NCBI RefSeq assembly: GCF_002196855.1
Contig: NZ_NIPW01000005.1
Span: 228,347 to 292,346, forward strand
DNA from: Haematobacter genomosp. 1
GTDB lineage: Bacteria; Pseudomonadota; Alphaproteobacteria; Rhodobacterales; Rhodobacteraceae
Direction: 5' to 3'
DNA length: 64,000 bases
The stretch's first letter is position 1. Every line of letters begins with the position of its first letter. Positions 1-9,032 of this stretch are shown here, in pieces. The notes under the pieces are model-generated. The model made no database searches. It saw nothing but the letters and a program-made list of their open reading frames with translations, and was not told the origin of the DNA. The position numbers and the translations under genes are program-made.

Positions 1-2
1 AC

Positions 3-371
3 CGCTTTCGCGAGCGGGGCGCCGTCGCTGCCCTGAGCGTGGACGATCAGGATGCGTCGCTGACCACGCTGCGGCTGGGCGCGCGTGGCATATGGAATGT
101 CGATATCGGCCCCTATCCGATGACCGCCCGGCTCGGGGCCGGCTGGGAGGGCAACATGGGCGACCGGTCTACGCCCCTCACCGCTGCTTTCTCCGGTAGC
201 CCCGCCTTCCGCGCGCGGGGCGTCGAACTGCCGGAGAACCTTCTGGATGTCGAAGCTTCGGTCAGCATCGCCGCGCTCAGGAACGGCACTGTCCAGATGG
301 GATACGGCGGCCGCTTCGGAGATGATTTCGAGGACCACCGTGGCCGTGTCACCGTCGAGATTCGCTTCTAG
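3..371 (+). CDS. autotransporter beta-domain protein, C-terminal fragment
   Basis: The reading frame is open from the first bases of the window, so only the last 122 residues are seen. They look like the end of an autotransporter beta-barrel: an FRERGAVAALSV stretch, a T-x-L-R-L-G-A-R strand typical of the domain, alternating hydrophobic residues, and a C-terminal phenylalanine (VTVEIRF) as expected for BamA-dependent outer-membrane insertion. The passenger domain lies upstream, outside the window. The GTG at 39 is probably internal rather than the true start. The TAG stop lies in the edge of the repeat element that follows. The gene converges on modC. Confidence 0.75.
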   Translation, partial: RFRERGAVAALSVDDQDASLTTLRLGARGIWNVDIGPYPMTARLGAGWEGNMGDRSTPLTAAFSGSPAFRARGVELPENLLDVEASVSIAALRNGTVQMGYGGRFGDDFEDHRGRVTVEIRF

Positions 372-531
372 CAGGCTGCTGAAAAAGGCTTTTTGGCCTG
401 TGTTGAGGCGGAAATCGTTCGCCATCTGACGGAATCCAACCCGAAATCTAGACTTCCGGGCATTTCCGGGCAGATTTTCCGATTTCCGGCGCATACGCAC
501 GACACTTCAGGGCTTTTTCAGCAGCCTGCTA
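369..531 (-). repeat. MITE-like inverted-repeat element, copy 1
   Basis: The element is bounded by perfect 19-bp inverted repeats, TAGCAGGCTGCTGAAAAAG at 369-387 and its complement at 513-531. Read on the minus strand, its interior matches copies 3, 4 and 6 (landmarks: TCRTGC-TATGCGCCGGAAATCGG, then TCAGATGGCGAACGATTTCC, then CAACACAGGCCAAAAAGCC). CTAG flanks both sides (368-371 and 529-532), consistent with a 4-bp target duplication. Both flanking genes take their TAG stop from these flanks. No open frame of note lies inside. It may also act as a bidirectional terminator. Confidence 0.8.
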
Positions 532-1608
532 GCGGGGTGCGAAAGCCAGCCCCTTGACCTGCGCGAAGACCGCCGCGCCCGGCGACAAGGCCAGATCATC
601 CCATGATCTCCTTGTGACCCGTGACAGAAGTCGCGCGCCCTCTCCCCCCGGCCCCAGCCCCAGCACCACGATCATCGCGGCGCCTTCCGCTTCCGCCGCG
701 ACAATACGCGCGGGCAGGATGTTGAGAATGGAACTCCCCTCCGGCTGCCGCGTGGAAAGGCTGACATCCGCCGCGGAGATACGCAGGCGGACCGTGCCCA
801 TGCCCTCCCCGGGCGCGACCAGTTCCCCGCCATCAACGGCGATACGGATCAGCCCATAGGCCGCATCCTGGCCGATCACCCGCCCGGCAAGCGTGACTCC
901 CGCCTCCGGCATCCGCAGCAGAGGCAATGAGGGATCGGATTCCAACTCCACAAGCGGGCCGGAAGCGCGCACCTTGCCCCGTTCCAGCAGCACCATGTGG
1001 GAGGCGAGACGCTCCACCTCCGCGATATCGTGGCTGACATAGAGGATCGGAACGGCCAGCCGGTCGCGCAGGCTTTCCAGATAGGGCAGGATCTCCGCCT
1101 TGGCCGCCCGGTCCAACGCAGCAAGCGGTTCGTCCATCAGCAGCAGTCGCGGCTGAGACAGAAGGGCGCGTCCGATGGCCACCCGCTGCCGCTCTCCCCC
1201 CGACAGGGCAGAGGGCCCACGGTTGAGCAGAGGCGCGAGACCGAGCAGAGAGACGGCTTCGTCAAGGCGTATCTCCTCCCGCGCGCCGCCTGCCAGCGCC
1301 CGCCGGCGCCCGTAATCCAGGTTGGACCGCACATCGATATGTGGAAAAAGGCTCGCCTCCTGAAAGACATAACCGATGGGTCTGCGATGCACGGGCAGGA
1401 ACGTCCTGCCGTCCTGCCAGATGTCATCCCCCAAGGCGAAGCGCCCATCCAGCCGGTTCAACCCTGCGATCGCGCGCAATACGGAGGTCTTGCCTGAGCC
1501 GGACGGGCCAAAAAGCGCGGTGATGCCGGTGAGAGGCGCCGCGAACGCGGCATCCAGCGCGAAGGCGCCCAAGTGCCCCTTGAACACGGCCTGCATCCTG
1601 TCGCTCAT
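529..1608 (-). CDS. modC: molybdate ABC transporter ATP-binding protein
   Basis: This 359-residue ATPase energises molybdate import. The Walker [10 protein letters not shown] is at residues 34-42, followed by a Q-loop region ([11 protein letters not shown]), signature [15 protein letters not shown], Walker [13 protein letters not shown] and switch histidine YVSHD. A C-terminal Mop/TOBE oxyanion-binding domain follows (about 290-359), which separates ModC from generic ATPases. The start ATG overlaps the modB stop (ATGA, 1605-1608), indicating translational coupling in modABC. The stop lies in the terminal repeat of the neighbouring element, but the protein ends where ModC proteins usually do, so it does not look truncated. 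Confidence 0.93.
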   Translation of the reverse strand: MSDRMQAVFKGHLGAFALDAAFAAPLTGITALFGPSGSGKTSVLRAIAGLNRLDGRFALGDDIWQDGRTFLPVHRRPIGYVFQEASLFPHIDVRSNLDYGRRRALAGGAREEIRLDEAVSLLGLAPLLNRGPSALSGGERQRVAIGRALLSQPRLLLMDEPLAALDRAAKAEILPYLESLRDRLAVPILYVSHDIAEVERLASHMVLLERGKVRASGPLVELESDPSLPLLRMPEAGVTLAGRVIGQDAAYGLIRIAVDGGELVAPGEGMGTVRLRISAADVSLSTRQPEGSSILNILPARIVAAEAEGAAMIVVLGLGPGGEGARLLSRVTRRSWDDLALSPGAAVFAQVKGLAFAPR

Positions 1609-2282
1609 CGCCCGGCCCGCGCCATCCGCCGCTCCAACAGAAACATGGCGAGAATGACGACGAAGGAGAACGCCAGCATGCCGCCCGCCAGCAGATGCGC
1701 CTCCCGCCAGCGCAGCGTTTCCACAAAATCGTAGATCGCGACGGAGAGCACTTTGGTCGTGCCCGGAATATTGCCGCCGATCATCAGCACCACGCCGAAT
1801 TCTCCTATCGTATGCGCAAAACCCAGCACCGCACCGGTCATGAGACCCGGTCGCGCCAGAGGCAGCGCAACACTCAGAAAGGCGGCGAGCGGTGAGGCGC
1901 GGAGCGTCGCCGCCACTTCCATGGGCCGCTCGCCCATCGCCTCGAAGGCGTTGCGGATCGGCTGGACGACAAAGGGCATCGAATAGAGCACCGAACCGAT
2001 CACCAGCCCCGGAAAGGTGAAGGCCAGCGTCCGCCCGCCCCACAGGCTCGCAATCCACCCGCCCGGACCGGAAGGTCCGAGCGCGATCAGCAGGTAGAAC
2101 CCCAGCACCGTCGGCGGCAGCACGAGCGGCAGCGCCACCACGGTGGCGACCGCTTCCTTCCACCGCGCGCGCGACCGCGCCAGCCACCAGGCGAGCGGCG
2201 TGCCGATGAACAGAAGGATGACCGTGGTGATCGTCGCCAGTTCAAGCGTCAGCCGGATCGGCTGCCAGAGTTCGGGCGACAT
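1605..2282 (-). CDS. modB: molybdate ABC transporter permease
   Basis: This 225-residue inner-membrane permease has about five hydrophobic segments. The EAA-type cytoplasmic loop, which contacts ModC, reads [23 protein letters not shown], and the segment [21 protein letters not shown] is characteristic of ModB. Its start overlaps the modA stop by one base (TGATG at 2280-2284) and its own stop overlaps the modC start, so the three transport genes form one tightly coupled unit. Length and motifs are normal for the family. Confidence 0.94.
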   Translation of the reverse strand: MSPELWQPIRLTLELATITTVILLFIGTPLAWWLARSRARWKEAVATVVALPLVLPPTVLGFYLLIALGPSGPGGWIASLWGGRTLAFTFPGLVIGSVLYSMPFVVQPIRNAFEAMGERPMEVAATLRASPLAAFLSVALPLARPGLMTGAVLGFAHTIGEFGVVLMIGGNIPGTTKVLSVAIYDFVETLRWREAHLLAGGMLAFSFVVILAMFLLERRMARAGR

Positions 2283-3040
2283 CAGTTGGCCGGTACGCCG
2301 TCCCTGGCCAGGGCATAGCCGAACCGCTCGATCACCGCCGTCGCCTCCGGCCCCTTCAGGAAGTCGAGAAAGGCGCGGGCGGCCTCGTTGGACTCGCCGG
2401 TCTTCAGCAGCACCGCGTCCTGAAGGATCGGCTCATGATCCCCCGCCGGCACGATCCAGCGCGATCCCTCCTCCTTCGCGATCACCTGCGAAAGCGCCAC
2501 AAAGCCCAGTTCCGCATTACCGGTCTCCACGAATTGCAGCGTCTGCCCGATGCTCGTCCCCTGAACGATCTTCGGGCGGAGCGTCTCCTCCACACCAAGC
2601 GCGGTCATCGTCTGAACGGCGGCGAGACCATAGGGCGCCGTGGCGGGATCGGCGATGGCGATCTTGTGGAACGCATCCGATTTCAGAACCTCCGGCCCGG
2701 TGACGAGGGCCGGATCCTTGCTCCACAGCACGAGTTGCCCGATGGCATAGGTGAACACCGTCCCGGGCACTCCGTATCCATCCTGCACCGCTTTCTCCGG
2801 CCGGATGTTGTCAGCGGCGAGGAAGACCTCAAAGGGCGCGCCCTGCGTGATCTGGGTGTAGAACTGCCCGGTCGCGCCGAAGCTCAGCACCGCCTTGTGG
2901 CCGGTCTGCTGCTCGAACAGCTTGGCGATCTCCGTCGCGGGTTCGGTGAAGTTGGCGGCGACCGCGACATTGGTTTGCCCGGCGAAGGCGGGAAGCGCCG
3001 GGAGCACGGCGACAACTGCAGCAAAGATCGTGTGTTTCAT
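2282..3040 (-). CDS. modA: periplasmic molybdate-binding protein
   Basis: This 252-residue binding protein starts with a Sec signal peptide ([20 protein letters not shown], cleavage expected near residue 20). The mature part begins [10 protein letters not shown], and the tract [20 protein letters not shown] carries the serine of the oxyanion pocket typical of ModA. It captures molybdate or tungstate for ModBC. Frame continues upstream, but the ATG at 3040 gives the signal peptide. It lies 7 bp downstream of modE on the same strand, so modEABC is probably one operon. Confidence 0.93.
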   Translation of the reverse strand: MKHTIFAAVVAVLPALPAFAGQTNVAVAANFTEPATEIAKLFEQQTGHKAVLSFGATGQFYTQITQGAPFEVFLAADNIRPEKAVQDGYGVPGTVFTYAIGQLVLWSKDPALVTGPEVLKSDAFHKIAIADPATAPYGLAAVQTMTALGVEETLRPKIVQGTSIGQTLQFVETGNAELGFVALSQVIAKEEGSRWIVPAGDHEPILQDAVLLKTGESNEAARAFLDFLKGPEATAVIERFGYALARDGVPAN

Positions 3041-3047
3041 ATCGATT

Positions 3048-3860
3048 TCAATCTGTTGCGAGGATGATCTGTGACGGCTCGAAACGCGCCATGGCAGCGG
3101 TTCCGGGCGCAAGGCCAAGTGTGAGGAGCCGGGAGACAGGCGCCACGGCAACCAGTCGCGCGCCGATGTCAGGCCCGTCGGGAGGGCCGATATCCAGCGT
3201 GACCTCCCCCCTGGCATCGGCGCCGCGACCCTCCTCCATCTCTATGCTGACAACCCGGCCCAGCAAGCGGTTGCTACCGCTTTCCCCCGGCGGAAGCAGA
3301 TGGACGAAAGGCGCTTTGATGAGGGCGAGGGCGTGGCGACCCGGAAACAACCCAAGCTCAAGAAGACTCGCGCGTGTGATCGCCGCCTCCACCAGTTGCC
3401 CTCCGGCGATGCGAAGGCGGACAAGCGCATTGAGAGGCCCGTCCTCCACGTCGATCACCACACCCGGCAGGGCGTTGCGGGCGCTGGTGCGGAAGAACCC
3501 GCCGCGCACGTGCCCCTTCTCCAGAACCGGACCTGCGGGATCGCTGAACAAGCGCCGGACTGCATCGGCGGTTTCCGCTTCCAGCCGGCGGAACGCTTCC
3601 ACGAACCCGATCCCTTCGGGGGTGAGAGCGGCACCACCCCCCTCCGCGCCCCCTCGCTGCGACGCGACCAATGGCCGTCCCGCCAGCGTGTTGAGAGCGG
3701 AAACCCTGCTCCATGCGGCCTTGTAGCTCAGCCCGATGGCGCGGGCGGCGGCGGAGATGCTGCCCTCCCGCCCGATCGCCTCCAGCAACCGCACATGCTC
3801 GATCCCGGCGGGAGCGAGATCCGGTATGGCAAGCGAGACGGAGGAGGTGATGGCGGTCAA
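3048..3860 (-). CDS. modE: molybdate-responsive transcriptional regulator ModE
   Basis: The 270-residue protein has an N-terminal LysR-like winged helix (about 20-80: GREGSISAAARAIGLSYKAAW) and two C-terminal TOBE/Mop repeats (about 130-265) that bind molybdate. ModE with molybdate represses mod operons in other proteobacteria. No ATG is available near the domain start; TTG at 3860 is the best start, with GGAG seven bases upstream. A palindromic Mo-box candidate lies 17-41 bp upstream, so it is probably autoregulated. modABC follow directly. Confidence 0.92.
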   Translation of the reverse strand: MTAITSSVSLAIPDLAPAGIEHVRLLEAIGREGSISAAARAIGLSYKAAWSRVSALNTLAGRPLVASQRGGAEGGGAALTPEGIGFVEAFRRLEAETADAVRRLFSDPAGPVLEKGHVRGGFFRTSARNALPGVVIDVEDGPLNALVRLRIAGGQLVEAAITRASLLELGLFPGRHALALIKAPFVHLLPPGESGSNRLLGRVVSIEMEEGRGADARGEVTLDIGPPDGPDIGARLVAVAPVSRLLTLGLAPGTAAMARFEPSQIILATD

Positions 3861-3876
3861 GGACAGGCTCCACAGG

Positions 3877-3901
3877 CGATATGTCGTCAGCTTACATATT
3901 G
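3877..3901. promoter_or_regulatory. candidate ModE-binding Mo-box
   Basis: An inverted repeat, CGATATGT (3877-3884) and ACATATTG (3894-3901), is separated by 9 bp just upstream of the modE start. Known Mo-boxes are AT-rich palindromes beginning CG-TAT, so form and position fit autoregulation of modEABC. The assignment is by resemblance only. Confidence 0.55.
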
Positions 3902-3948
3902 CCTGCGGCGCCGGTCAACAGCCCATTTCACATCGTCATGACAGCGGG

Positions 3949-5283
3949 TTAGCCTTCTGGCTGATCCTTCGGGGATGGTTCCGGCTCCCGCGCGGCCTCC
4001 TCCGCATCCGCCTCCGCCTCCGCCTGAACCGCCTCTGCGGCAACGCCATCCGGCAGCGCGTCGCTGTCCGGCGCATGGGCGAATTGCTGGCCCACCCGCT
4101 CGGTCAGGATGACGAAAGGCCGCTCCCGCCGCTCAGCAGGTGCAACATTGCGCACGCGCCAGAGGGTGAAGGCAATGAACAGCACCGCCGCCGTCGCCAT
4201 GTAGGCAAAGACGAACGTGATCCCGCCGATCCCCCGCAGCCATGCGCCCAGCAGCGGCCCGAAGAAGGATGCAGTTCCGTTGATGAGGATGAGCTGCCCG
4301 CTCACCGACACGACCTTGTCGGGATCGACACGGTCATTCGCGTGAGAGACGGAAACCGGGTAGATCGTCGCCATGAAGCCGCCGAACAGGAAGGTCAGCC
4401 CCAGCCGCATCCACCCCCCCGGCGGGATCAGGATCATGCCCAGGCACAGGATCGCCAGCACCCCCGCCAGCACCGCAGCCACGATCCTCCGGTCGAAGCG
4501 GTCGGATACGGCGCCAACCGGGATCTGAAAAGCCAGGCCCCCGAAGATCGCCGTCGCCATCAGCCGCGACACCTGTTCCGTCGTCGCCCCGGTGGCCTGG
4601 GCTTCGGCAGGCATCAGGCTGAAGAACGACGCGCTGATGAGGCCGGATACCGCGCAGCCCGCAAAAGCCACGGGGGCCACGTGCTGCAACTCTCGCAGGC
4701 TCAGCCGCGGGCCGGGCGTCAGCGTGGGCGGAATGCGGCGCGTCAGGCTCACCGGAAGCAGAGCGATGCAGAACAGGGCGGCGGCCAGCGAGAACAGCTC
4801 GAACCCGCCCGGCGCGGGCAAGGTGAGAACGAACTGTCCCAGCCCAAAGGTTGCATAGGTCGCCACCATGTAGATGGCAAAGATCGTCCCGCGGTTCTGT
4901 TGCGTCGTGGAGGCGTTGAGCCAGCTTTCCGCCGTCACGAACAACCCCGCACAGCCGATGCCGGTAAAGAGCCGGATGGCGATCCACGCCTCCGGCGAGG
5001 TGAATACCGGCTGGAGCGAGACCGAAGCCGCGACCATCCCCGCCAATGCGGCGAACATGCGGATATGGCCCACGCGCTGCAACACGCCGCTGACGGTGGC
5101 CGCGCCGATGGTATAGCCGCCGTAATAGGCCGCCAGCACCAGACCAGCCATCAGCGGGGCAAACCCCTCGCTCGCCGTTCGCATGGAAACAAGCGTGCCG
5201 AGATAACCGTTGGCGAGCTGGACGATGCTGATGCCGATGATCGTCGCGCCGACCGTCACAAGGATACGGTTGAAGGATCCCAA
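3949..5283 (-). CDS. MFS transporter, YcaD-like
   Basis: This 444-residue protein shows about 12 hydrophobic segments in two halves and resembles YcaD-type members of the major facilitator superfamily (ESWLNASTTQQNRGTIFAIYM in the first half; a DRFDRR loop between helices of the second half). The C-terminal 45 residues are hydrophilic, rich in Ala, Glu and Pro, and probably cytoplasmic. The start appears to be TTG at 5283, with GGAG seven bases upstream. Substrate unknown. It stands alone between the mod and NAGGN operons. Confidence 0.75.
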   Translation of the reverse strand: MGSFNRILVTVGATIIGISIVQLANGYLGTLVSMRTASEGFAPLMAGLVLAAYYGGYTIGAATVSGVLQRVGHIRMFAALAGMVAASVSLQPVFTSPEAWIAIRLFTGIGCAGLFVTAESWLNASTTQQNRGTIFAIYMVATYATFGLGQFVLTLPAPGGFELFSLAAALFCIALLPVSLTRRIPPTLTPGPRLSLRELQHVAPVAFAGCAVSGLISASFFSLMPAEAQATGATTEQVSRLMATAIFGGLAFQIPVGAVSDRFDRRIVAAVLAGVLAILCLGMILIPPGGWMRLGLTFLFGGFMATIYPVSVSHANDRVDPDKVVSVSGQLILINGTASFFGPLLGAWLRGIGGITFVFAYMATAAVLFIAFTLWRVRNVAPAERRERPFVILTERVGQQFAHAPDSDALPDGVAAEAVQAEAEADAEEAAREPEPSPKDQPEG

Positions 5284-5341
5284 GGGCGATCTCCGTCTGA
5301 TGGTCCGACTGACAGTAGGAAGCGGAAGCGGTCAGCCCAAG

Positions 5342-7123
5342 CTAGCGCGCACCACGGGTCGCGGGAAAGAGCAGATCCATGAACCGTTCGGCGGTGGGTC
5401 GTGGTTCATGATTTGCAAGCCCCGGCCTTTCGTTGGCCTCGATGAAGATATATTCGGGCGCCGTCGGATCGCTCACCATCAGGTCGATGCCCACAACCGG
5501 AATACCGATGGCCCGCGCCGCCCGGAGACCCGCGTCGACCAACTCGGGATGCACTTCCGCCGTAACGTCATGAATGGTGCCGCCGGTATGCAGGTTCGCG
5601 GCCTTGCGAACCGTGATGTCCTGCCCCTCCGCCAGCACACTGTCGAGGTCGAGGCCCTGTCCCTCCAGACAACGGCGCGTCTCGGCATCTATCGGTATCC
5701 GGCTCTCCCCGCCCGTGGCGGCCGACCGGCGGCGGGATTGCGCCTCGATCAATCGGCGGAGCGGCGTGCGCCCGTCCCCCGTCACCCGCGGTGGGCGGCG
5801 AAGCGCCGCCGCCACCAGTGCGCCATCAATGATGACGAGTCGCAAGTCCTCTCCCTCATGGAACGCCTCCAGAAGCACCCGCTCCGATACGCTCCGCGCG
5901 GCGCGGATGGCGGGTTTCAGGTCCTTCATCGTCGAAATGCCGATTGAAATACCGCGCCCCTGCTCCCCGCGCACCGGTTTCACCACCAGCTTGCCATGGG
6001 TGACAAGGAATTGCTCCAGCGCCTCCTCCTCCGCATCGGCGTCGATCTGCGCGGGCACGGTGACGCCCGCGACGCTTACCACCCGGCGCGTCACGGATTT
6101 GTCGTCGCAGATCGACATGGCGACCGCAGACGTCAGGTCAGACAGGCTCTCGCGGCAGCGAATGGACCGGCCGCCATGACTGAGGCGGAAGAAGCCGCCC
6201 TCCGCATCCGTAACCTCCACCCGGATGCCGCGCCGCATGGCCTCGTCCACGATGAGCCGTGCGTAGGGGTTCAGCGCCGCATGTTCCGCCGGAGGCTGCG
6301 CAAAATACCGTTCGTTGATCGCGTTCTTGAGCTTCACCGAAAAGAAAGGCACCCGGCGAAAGCCGAGCTTCCGATAGAGCCCTATCGCGCCCTCATTGTC
6401 GTGCAGCACCGAAAGGTCGATATAACTCAGCCCGCGGGCCTGAAAATGCTCAGCCAGCGTACGGACAAGCCGCTCCCCGATCCCGGGCTGCCGCGCCTGC
6501 GGATGAACCGCAAGGCACCAGAGCGAGGCCCCCCGCTCCGGGTCTGCAAAGAGACGCTCGTGATCGATGCCCGTCACCGTGCCCACGATCCGGCCCGTCT
6601 CCTCCTCCTGCGCGACGAAATGCGTGACGGAGCGGTTGTTGCGTTCCCCCTCCAGATAATCCTGCCGGATCTGCACCATTCCCGCGGCGGCATAAACGGC
6701 ATTCACCCCCTCTGCATCCGCCTCCGCGATCATCCGGCGGATCGCGATGCCCTTGGGCTTTCGCCCGCCGGAGCGATAGGTGGACAGTTCCAGCCGGTAG
6801 GTGTGCGACGGATCGAGAAACACTTCCTGCGGCGCGAGCGACAGGAGCACATGCGGATCGCGGATGTGAAAGGCTATGTCCCGTGCGCCGGGCGCCTCCT
6901 TGCGCAGCTCCTCCAGCAGCGCCGCGTGGCTGGGGAATGTGGCGCCGAACAGCAGCCGCCCCCAGCCGCAGTCCAGCACCGCGCTTTCCCCCGGCACCGC
7001 ATCCCGGCGCAGGCGGTCGCGTTGCTCGTCTATCGTCGCCGGCGTGCGCAGGCGGGTCAGCCGGTGCGAGACGGCGCGCGTCCCCTTGCCGCGGGGACGA
7101 AGCCCCGACCGCTCCATCGTCAT
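5342..7123 (-). CDS. ngg: N-acetylglutaminylglutamine synthetase
   Basis: A 593-residue two-domain enzyme: a GNAT acetyltransferase domain (about 120-280, with LWCLAVHPQARQPGIGERLV and NEGAIGLYRKLGF) followed by an ATP-grasp domain (about 290-590, with KLVVKPVRGEQGRGISIG and YIFIEANERPGL) like those of cyanophycin synthetases. This fusion is the NAGGN synthetase, which acetylates glutamine and ligates a second glutamine to make the osmoprotectant backbone. The start ATG overlaps the amidotransferase stop (ATGA) with AGGAG eight bases upstream. Last gene of the NAGGN operon. Confidence 0.93.
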   Translation of the reverse strand: MTMERSGLRPRGKGTRAVSHRLTRLRTPATIDEQRDRLRRDAVPGESAVLDCGWGRLLFGATFPSHAALLEELRKEAPGARDIAFHIRDPHVLLSLAPQEVFLDPSHTYRLELSTYRSGGRKPKGIAIRRMIAEADAEGVNAVYAAAGMVQIRQDYLEGERNNRSVTHFVAQEEETGRIVGTVTGIDHERLFADPERGASLWCLAVHPQARQPGIGERLVRTLAEHFQARGLSYIDLSVLHDNEGAIGLYRKLGFRRVPFFSVKLKNAINERYFAQPPAEHAALNPYARLIVDEAMRRGIRVEVTDAEGGFFRLSHGGRSIRCRESLSDLTSAVAMSICDDKSVTRRVVSVAGVTVPAQIDADAEEEALEQFLVTHGKLVVKPVRGEQGRGISIGISTMKDLKPAIRAARSVSERVLLEAFHEGEDLRLVIIDGALVAAALRRPPRVTGDGRTPLRRLIEAQSRRRSAATGGESRIPIDAETRRCLEGQGLDLDSVLAEGQDITVRKAANLHTGGTIHDVTAEVHPELVDAGLRAARAIGIPVVGIDLMVSDPTAPEYIFIEANERPGLANHEPRPTAERFMDLLFPATRGAR

Positions 7124-8895
7124 ACGCCTTGCTCCTGAAGCCACAGTTCCAGAAGGCCCGCCTGCCAAAGCTCCGAGCCGCGAAGCGGGGTGATATGCTC
7201 CGACGGCGCATCGAACAGCGTCTCGAGATAGGCCGGCTGGAAGATCCCCCGCTCCCGCGCCGCTTGCGAATTCAGCGTGTCCTTCAGCATGTCGAGATAG
7301 GGACCGTCGATGTATTTCAGTTGCGGGACAGGGAAGTAGCCCTTCTTGCGGTCGATCACCTCGCTGGGGATGATCCGGCGCGCGACATCCTTCAGGATGC
7401 CCTTGCCGCCCTCGCGGAGCTTCTCTTCCACCGGAATACGCGCGGCCAGTTCCACCAGTTCATGGTCAAGGAAGGGCACTCGCGCCTCCAACCCCCAGGC
7501 CATGGTCATGTTGTCCACCCGCTTCACCGGATCATCGACGAGCATCACGTTGCTGTCGAGCCGCAGCGCCGCATCCACCGGAGTATCCGCGCCGGCGCGG
7601 AGCAGTTCACCGGCGAGAAACTCGCCAGCCACATCCCGGTCCGCCATCCAGCGCGACTGGATCTGGCGGGCCAGCACGTCGTGGGGCCGGTCGCGGAAAC
7701 CCTTGGCATAATCGCGCACGACATCGTTCGACTCGACCAGCGGAGGATACCAGTGATAGCCGCCGAAAACCTCATCCGCGCCCTGGCCAGACTGCACCAC
7801 CTTGATATGCTTGGAAACCTCCTTGGAGAGCAGGTAGAAGCCCACGTTGTCGTATGACACCATCGGCTCCGACATGGCGGCGATCGTGCCCGGCAGAGCC
7901 GACATCAACTCGCCGGAGGGGACGAAGATCTTGCGGTGATCGGTCCCGAAATGCCGCGCGATGAGATCGGAATAGACGAACTCGTCGCCCTTCTCGCCAT
8001 TCGCCTCCTCGAACCCCACGGAAAAGCTCATCAGCCCCGTCTGGCCCGCTTCCGCGAGCAGGCCGACGATCAGGCTGGAATCGACGCCGCCGGACAGCAG
8101 CACGCCCACCGGCACGTCAGAGACCATGCGCCGCTTGACGGCGAGGCGGAGCGCGGCCAGAAGTTCCTCCTGCCAGTCCTCCCGCGTCATGCCGCCATCC
8201 TCGGCACGCCGCTCATACGCCGGATCCCAGTAGCGCCGGTCGGCAAAGGTGCCGTCGTGCTCATAGATGCGGATCGTCGCGGGCGGCAGCTTGCCGATCC
8301 CGGCGAGGATGGTGCGGGGCGCGGGCACCACCGCATGGAAGCTCATGTAAAACTGCAGCGCCACCCGGTCGATAGACGTGTCCACATCACCGGCGCGAAG
8401 CAGCGCCGGCAGCGCAGAGGCGAAGCGGACCTGCTTCCCACGTTCCGAAAGATAGAGCGGCTTGATCCCGAACCGGTCGCGCGCCATCACCACCCGGCCC
8501 GTGTCGCGCTCATGGATGACGAAGGCGAACATGCCGTGGAACCGCTCCACGCAGCGCTCACCCCAGGCGTGCCACGCCTTCAGGATGACTTCCGTGTCGC
8601 CGTCGGAAAAAAAGCGATACCCCCTGCCCTCCAGTTCGGCGCGCAGGTCGCGAAAGTTGTAGATGCATCCGTTGAACACGATGGTGAGGCCAAGGTCCGC
8701 ATCGATCATCGGTTGCTGCGACTTGTCGGACAGGTCCAGAATGCGCAGCCGCCGATGCCCCAGCCCGACATTGCCGCGCACCACGACCCCTGCTCCGTCC
8801 GGCCCGCGGGGCGCCAGAGCGTCCGCCATCATCGAAACCGCCGTGACCGAGGGCTGTGCGCCGTCGAACCGAATTTCTCCGCAAATACCACACAT
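7120..8895 (-). CDS. asnO: N-acetylglutaminylglutamine amidotransferase
   Basis: A 591-residue asparagine synthetase B-like enzyme. Cys2 (MCGICGE) is the glutaminase nucleophile; the N-terminal Ntn hydrolase domain covers about 1-210 and the synthetase domain carries the PP-loop VLLSGGVDSSLI. It converts the free carboxylate of N-acetylglutaminylglutamine to the amide, the last step in NAGGN formation. Ngg follows with a 4-bp overlap. A 137-bp gap separates it from the upstream M42 peptidase gene and holds a candidate internal promoter. Confidence 0.93.
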   Translation of the reverse strand: MCGICGEIRFDGAQPSVTAVSMMADALAPRGPDGAGVVVRGNVGLGHRRLRILDLSDKSQQPMIDADLGLTIVFNGCIYNFRDLRAELEGRGYRFFSDGDTEVILKAWHAWGERCVERFHGMFAFVIHERDTGRVVMARDRFGIKPLYLSERGKQVRFASALPALLRAGDVDTSIDRVALQFYMSFHAVVPAPRTILAGIGKLPPATIRIYEHDGTFADRRYWDPAYERRAEDGGMTREDWQEELLAALRLAVKRRMVSDVPVGVLLSGGVDSSLIVGLLAEAGQTGLMSFSVGFEEANGEKGDEFVYSDLIARHFGTDHRKIFVPSGELMSALPGTIAAMSEPMVSYDNVGFYLLSKEVSKHIKVVQSGQGADEVFGGYHWYPPLVESNDVVRDYAKGFRDRPHDVLARQIQSRWMADRDVAGEFLAGELLRAGADTPVDAALRLDSNVMLVDDPVKRVDNMTMAWGLEARVPFLDHELVELAARIPVEEKLREGGKGILKDVARRIIPSEVIDRKKGYFPVPQLKYIDGPYLDMLKDTLNSQAARERGIFQPAYLETLFDAPSEHITPLRGSELWQAGLLELWLQEQGV

Positions 8896-8974
8896 GAACT
8901 GGGCCTAGGCCTCCTTTGTCGTTACGCAAAAAGGTGCCGACGCCCGCAAAATCAGGCCGCAGGCGCAGCACATT

Positions 8975-9031
8975 CATAAGGCAAACCGACGGATCCCCGA
9001 TTGGTTCCATAAGAAAACCGGATGGATCGCC
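8975..9031. repeat. imperfect 24-bp direct repeat in NAGGN operon leader
   Basis: Two 24-bp units (8975-8998 and 9008-9031), both beginning CATAAG and both containing GACGGATC- or GATGGATC-like cores, repeat with a 33-bp period (18 of 24 positions match). They fill the gap between the M42 peptidase stop and asnO and could be a duplicated regulator site. No known motif is recognised. Confidence 0.45.
8984..9008 (-). promoter_or_regulatory. candidate EcfG-type stress promoter before asnO
   Basis: On the minus strand GGAAC is followed after 16 bases by GGTT, one mismatch from the alphaproteobacterial EcfG consensus (GGAAC-N16/17-CGTT). It lies 89 bp upstream of asnO. An osmoprotectant operon is a plausible general-stress target, but the call rests on a short motif. 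Confidence 0.35.
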
Positions 9032-9032
9032 C

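Noticed and set aside
3736..5382. 548-residue plus-strand frame opposite the MFS gene
   Set aside because: Its composition (Arg, His, Gln-rich, no domain) is that of an antisense shadow; the minus strand encodes a clear MFS transporter.
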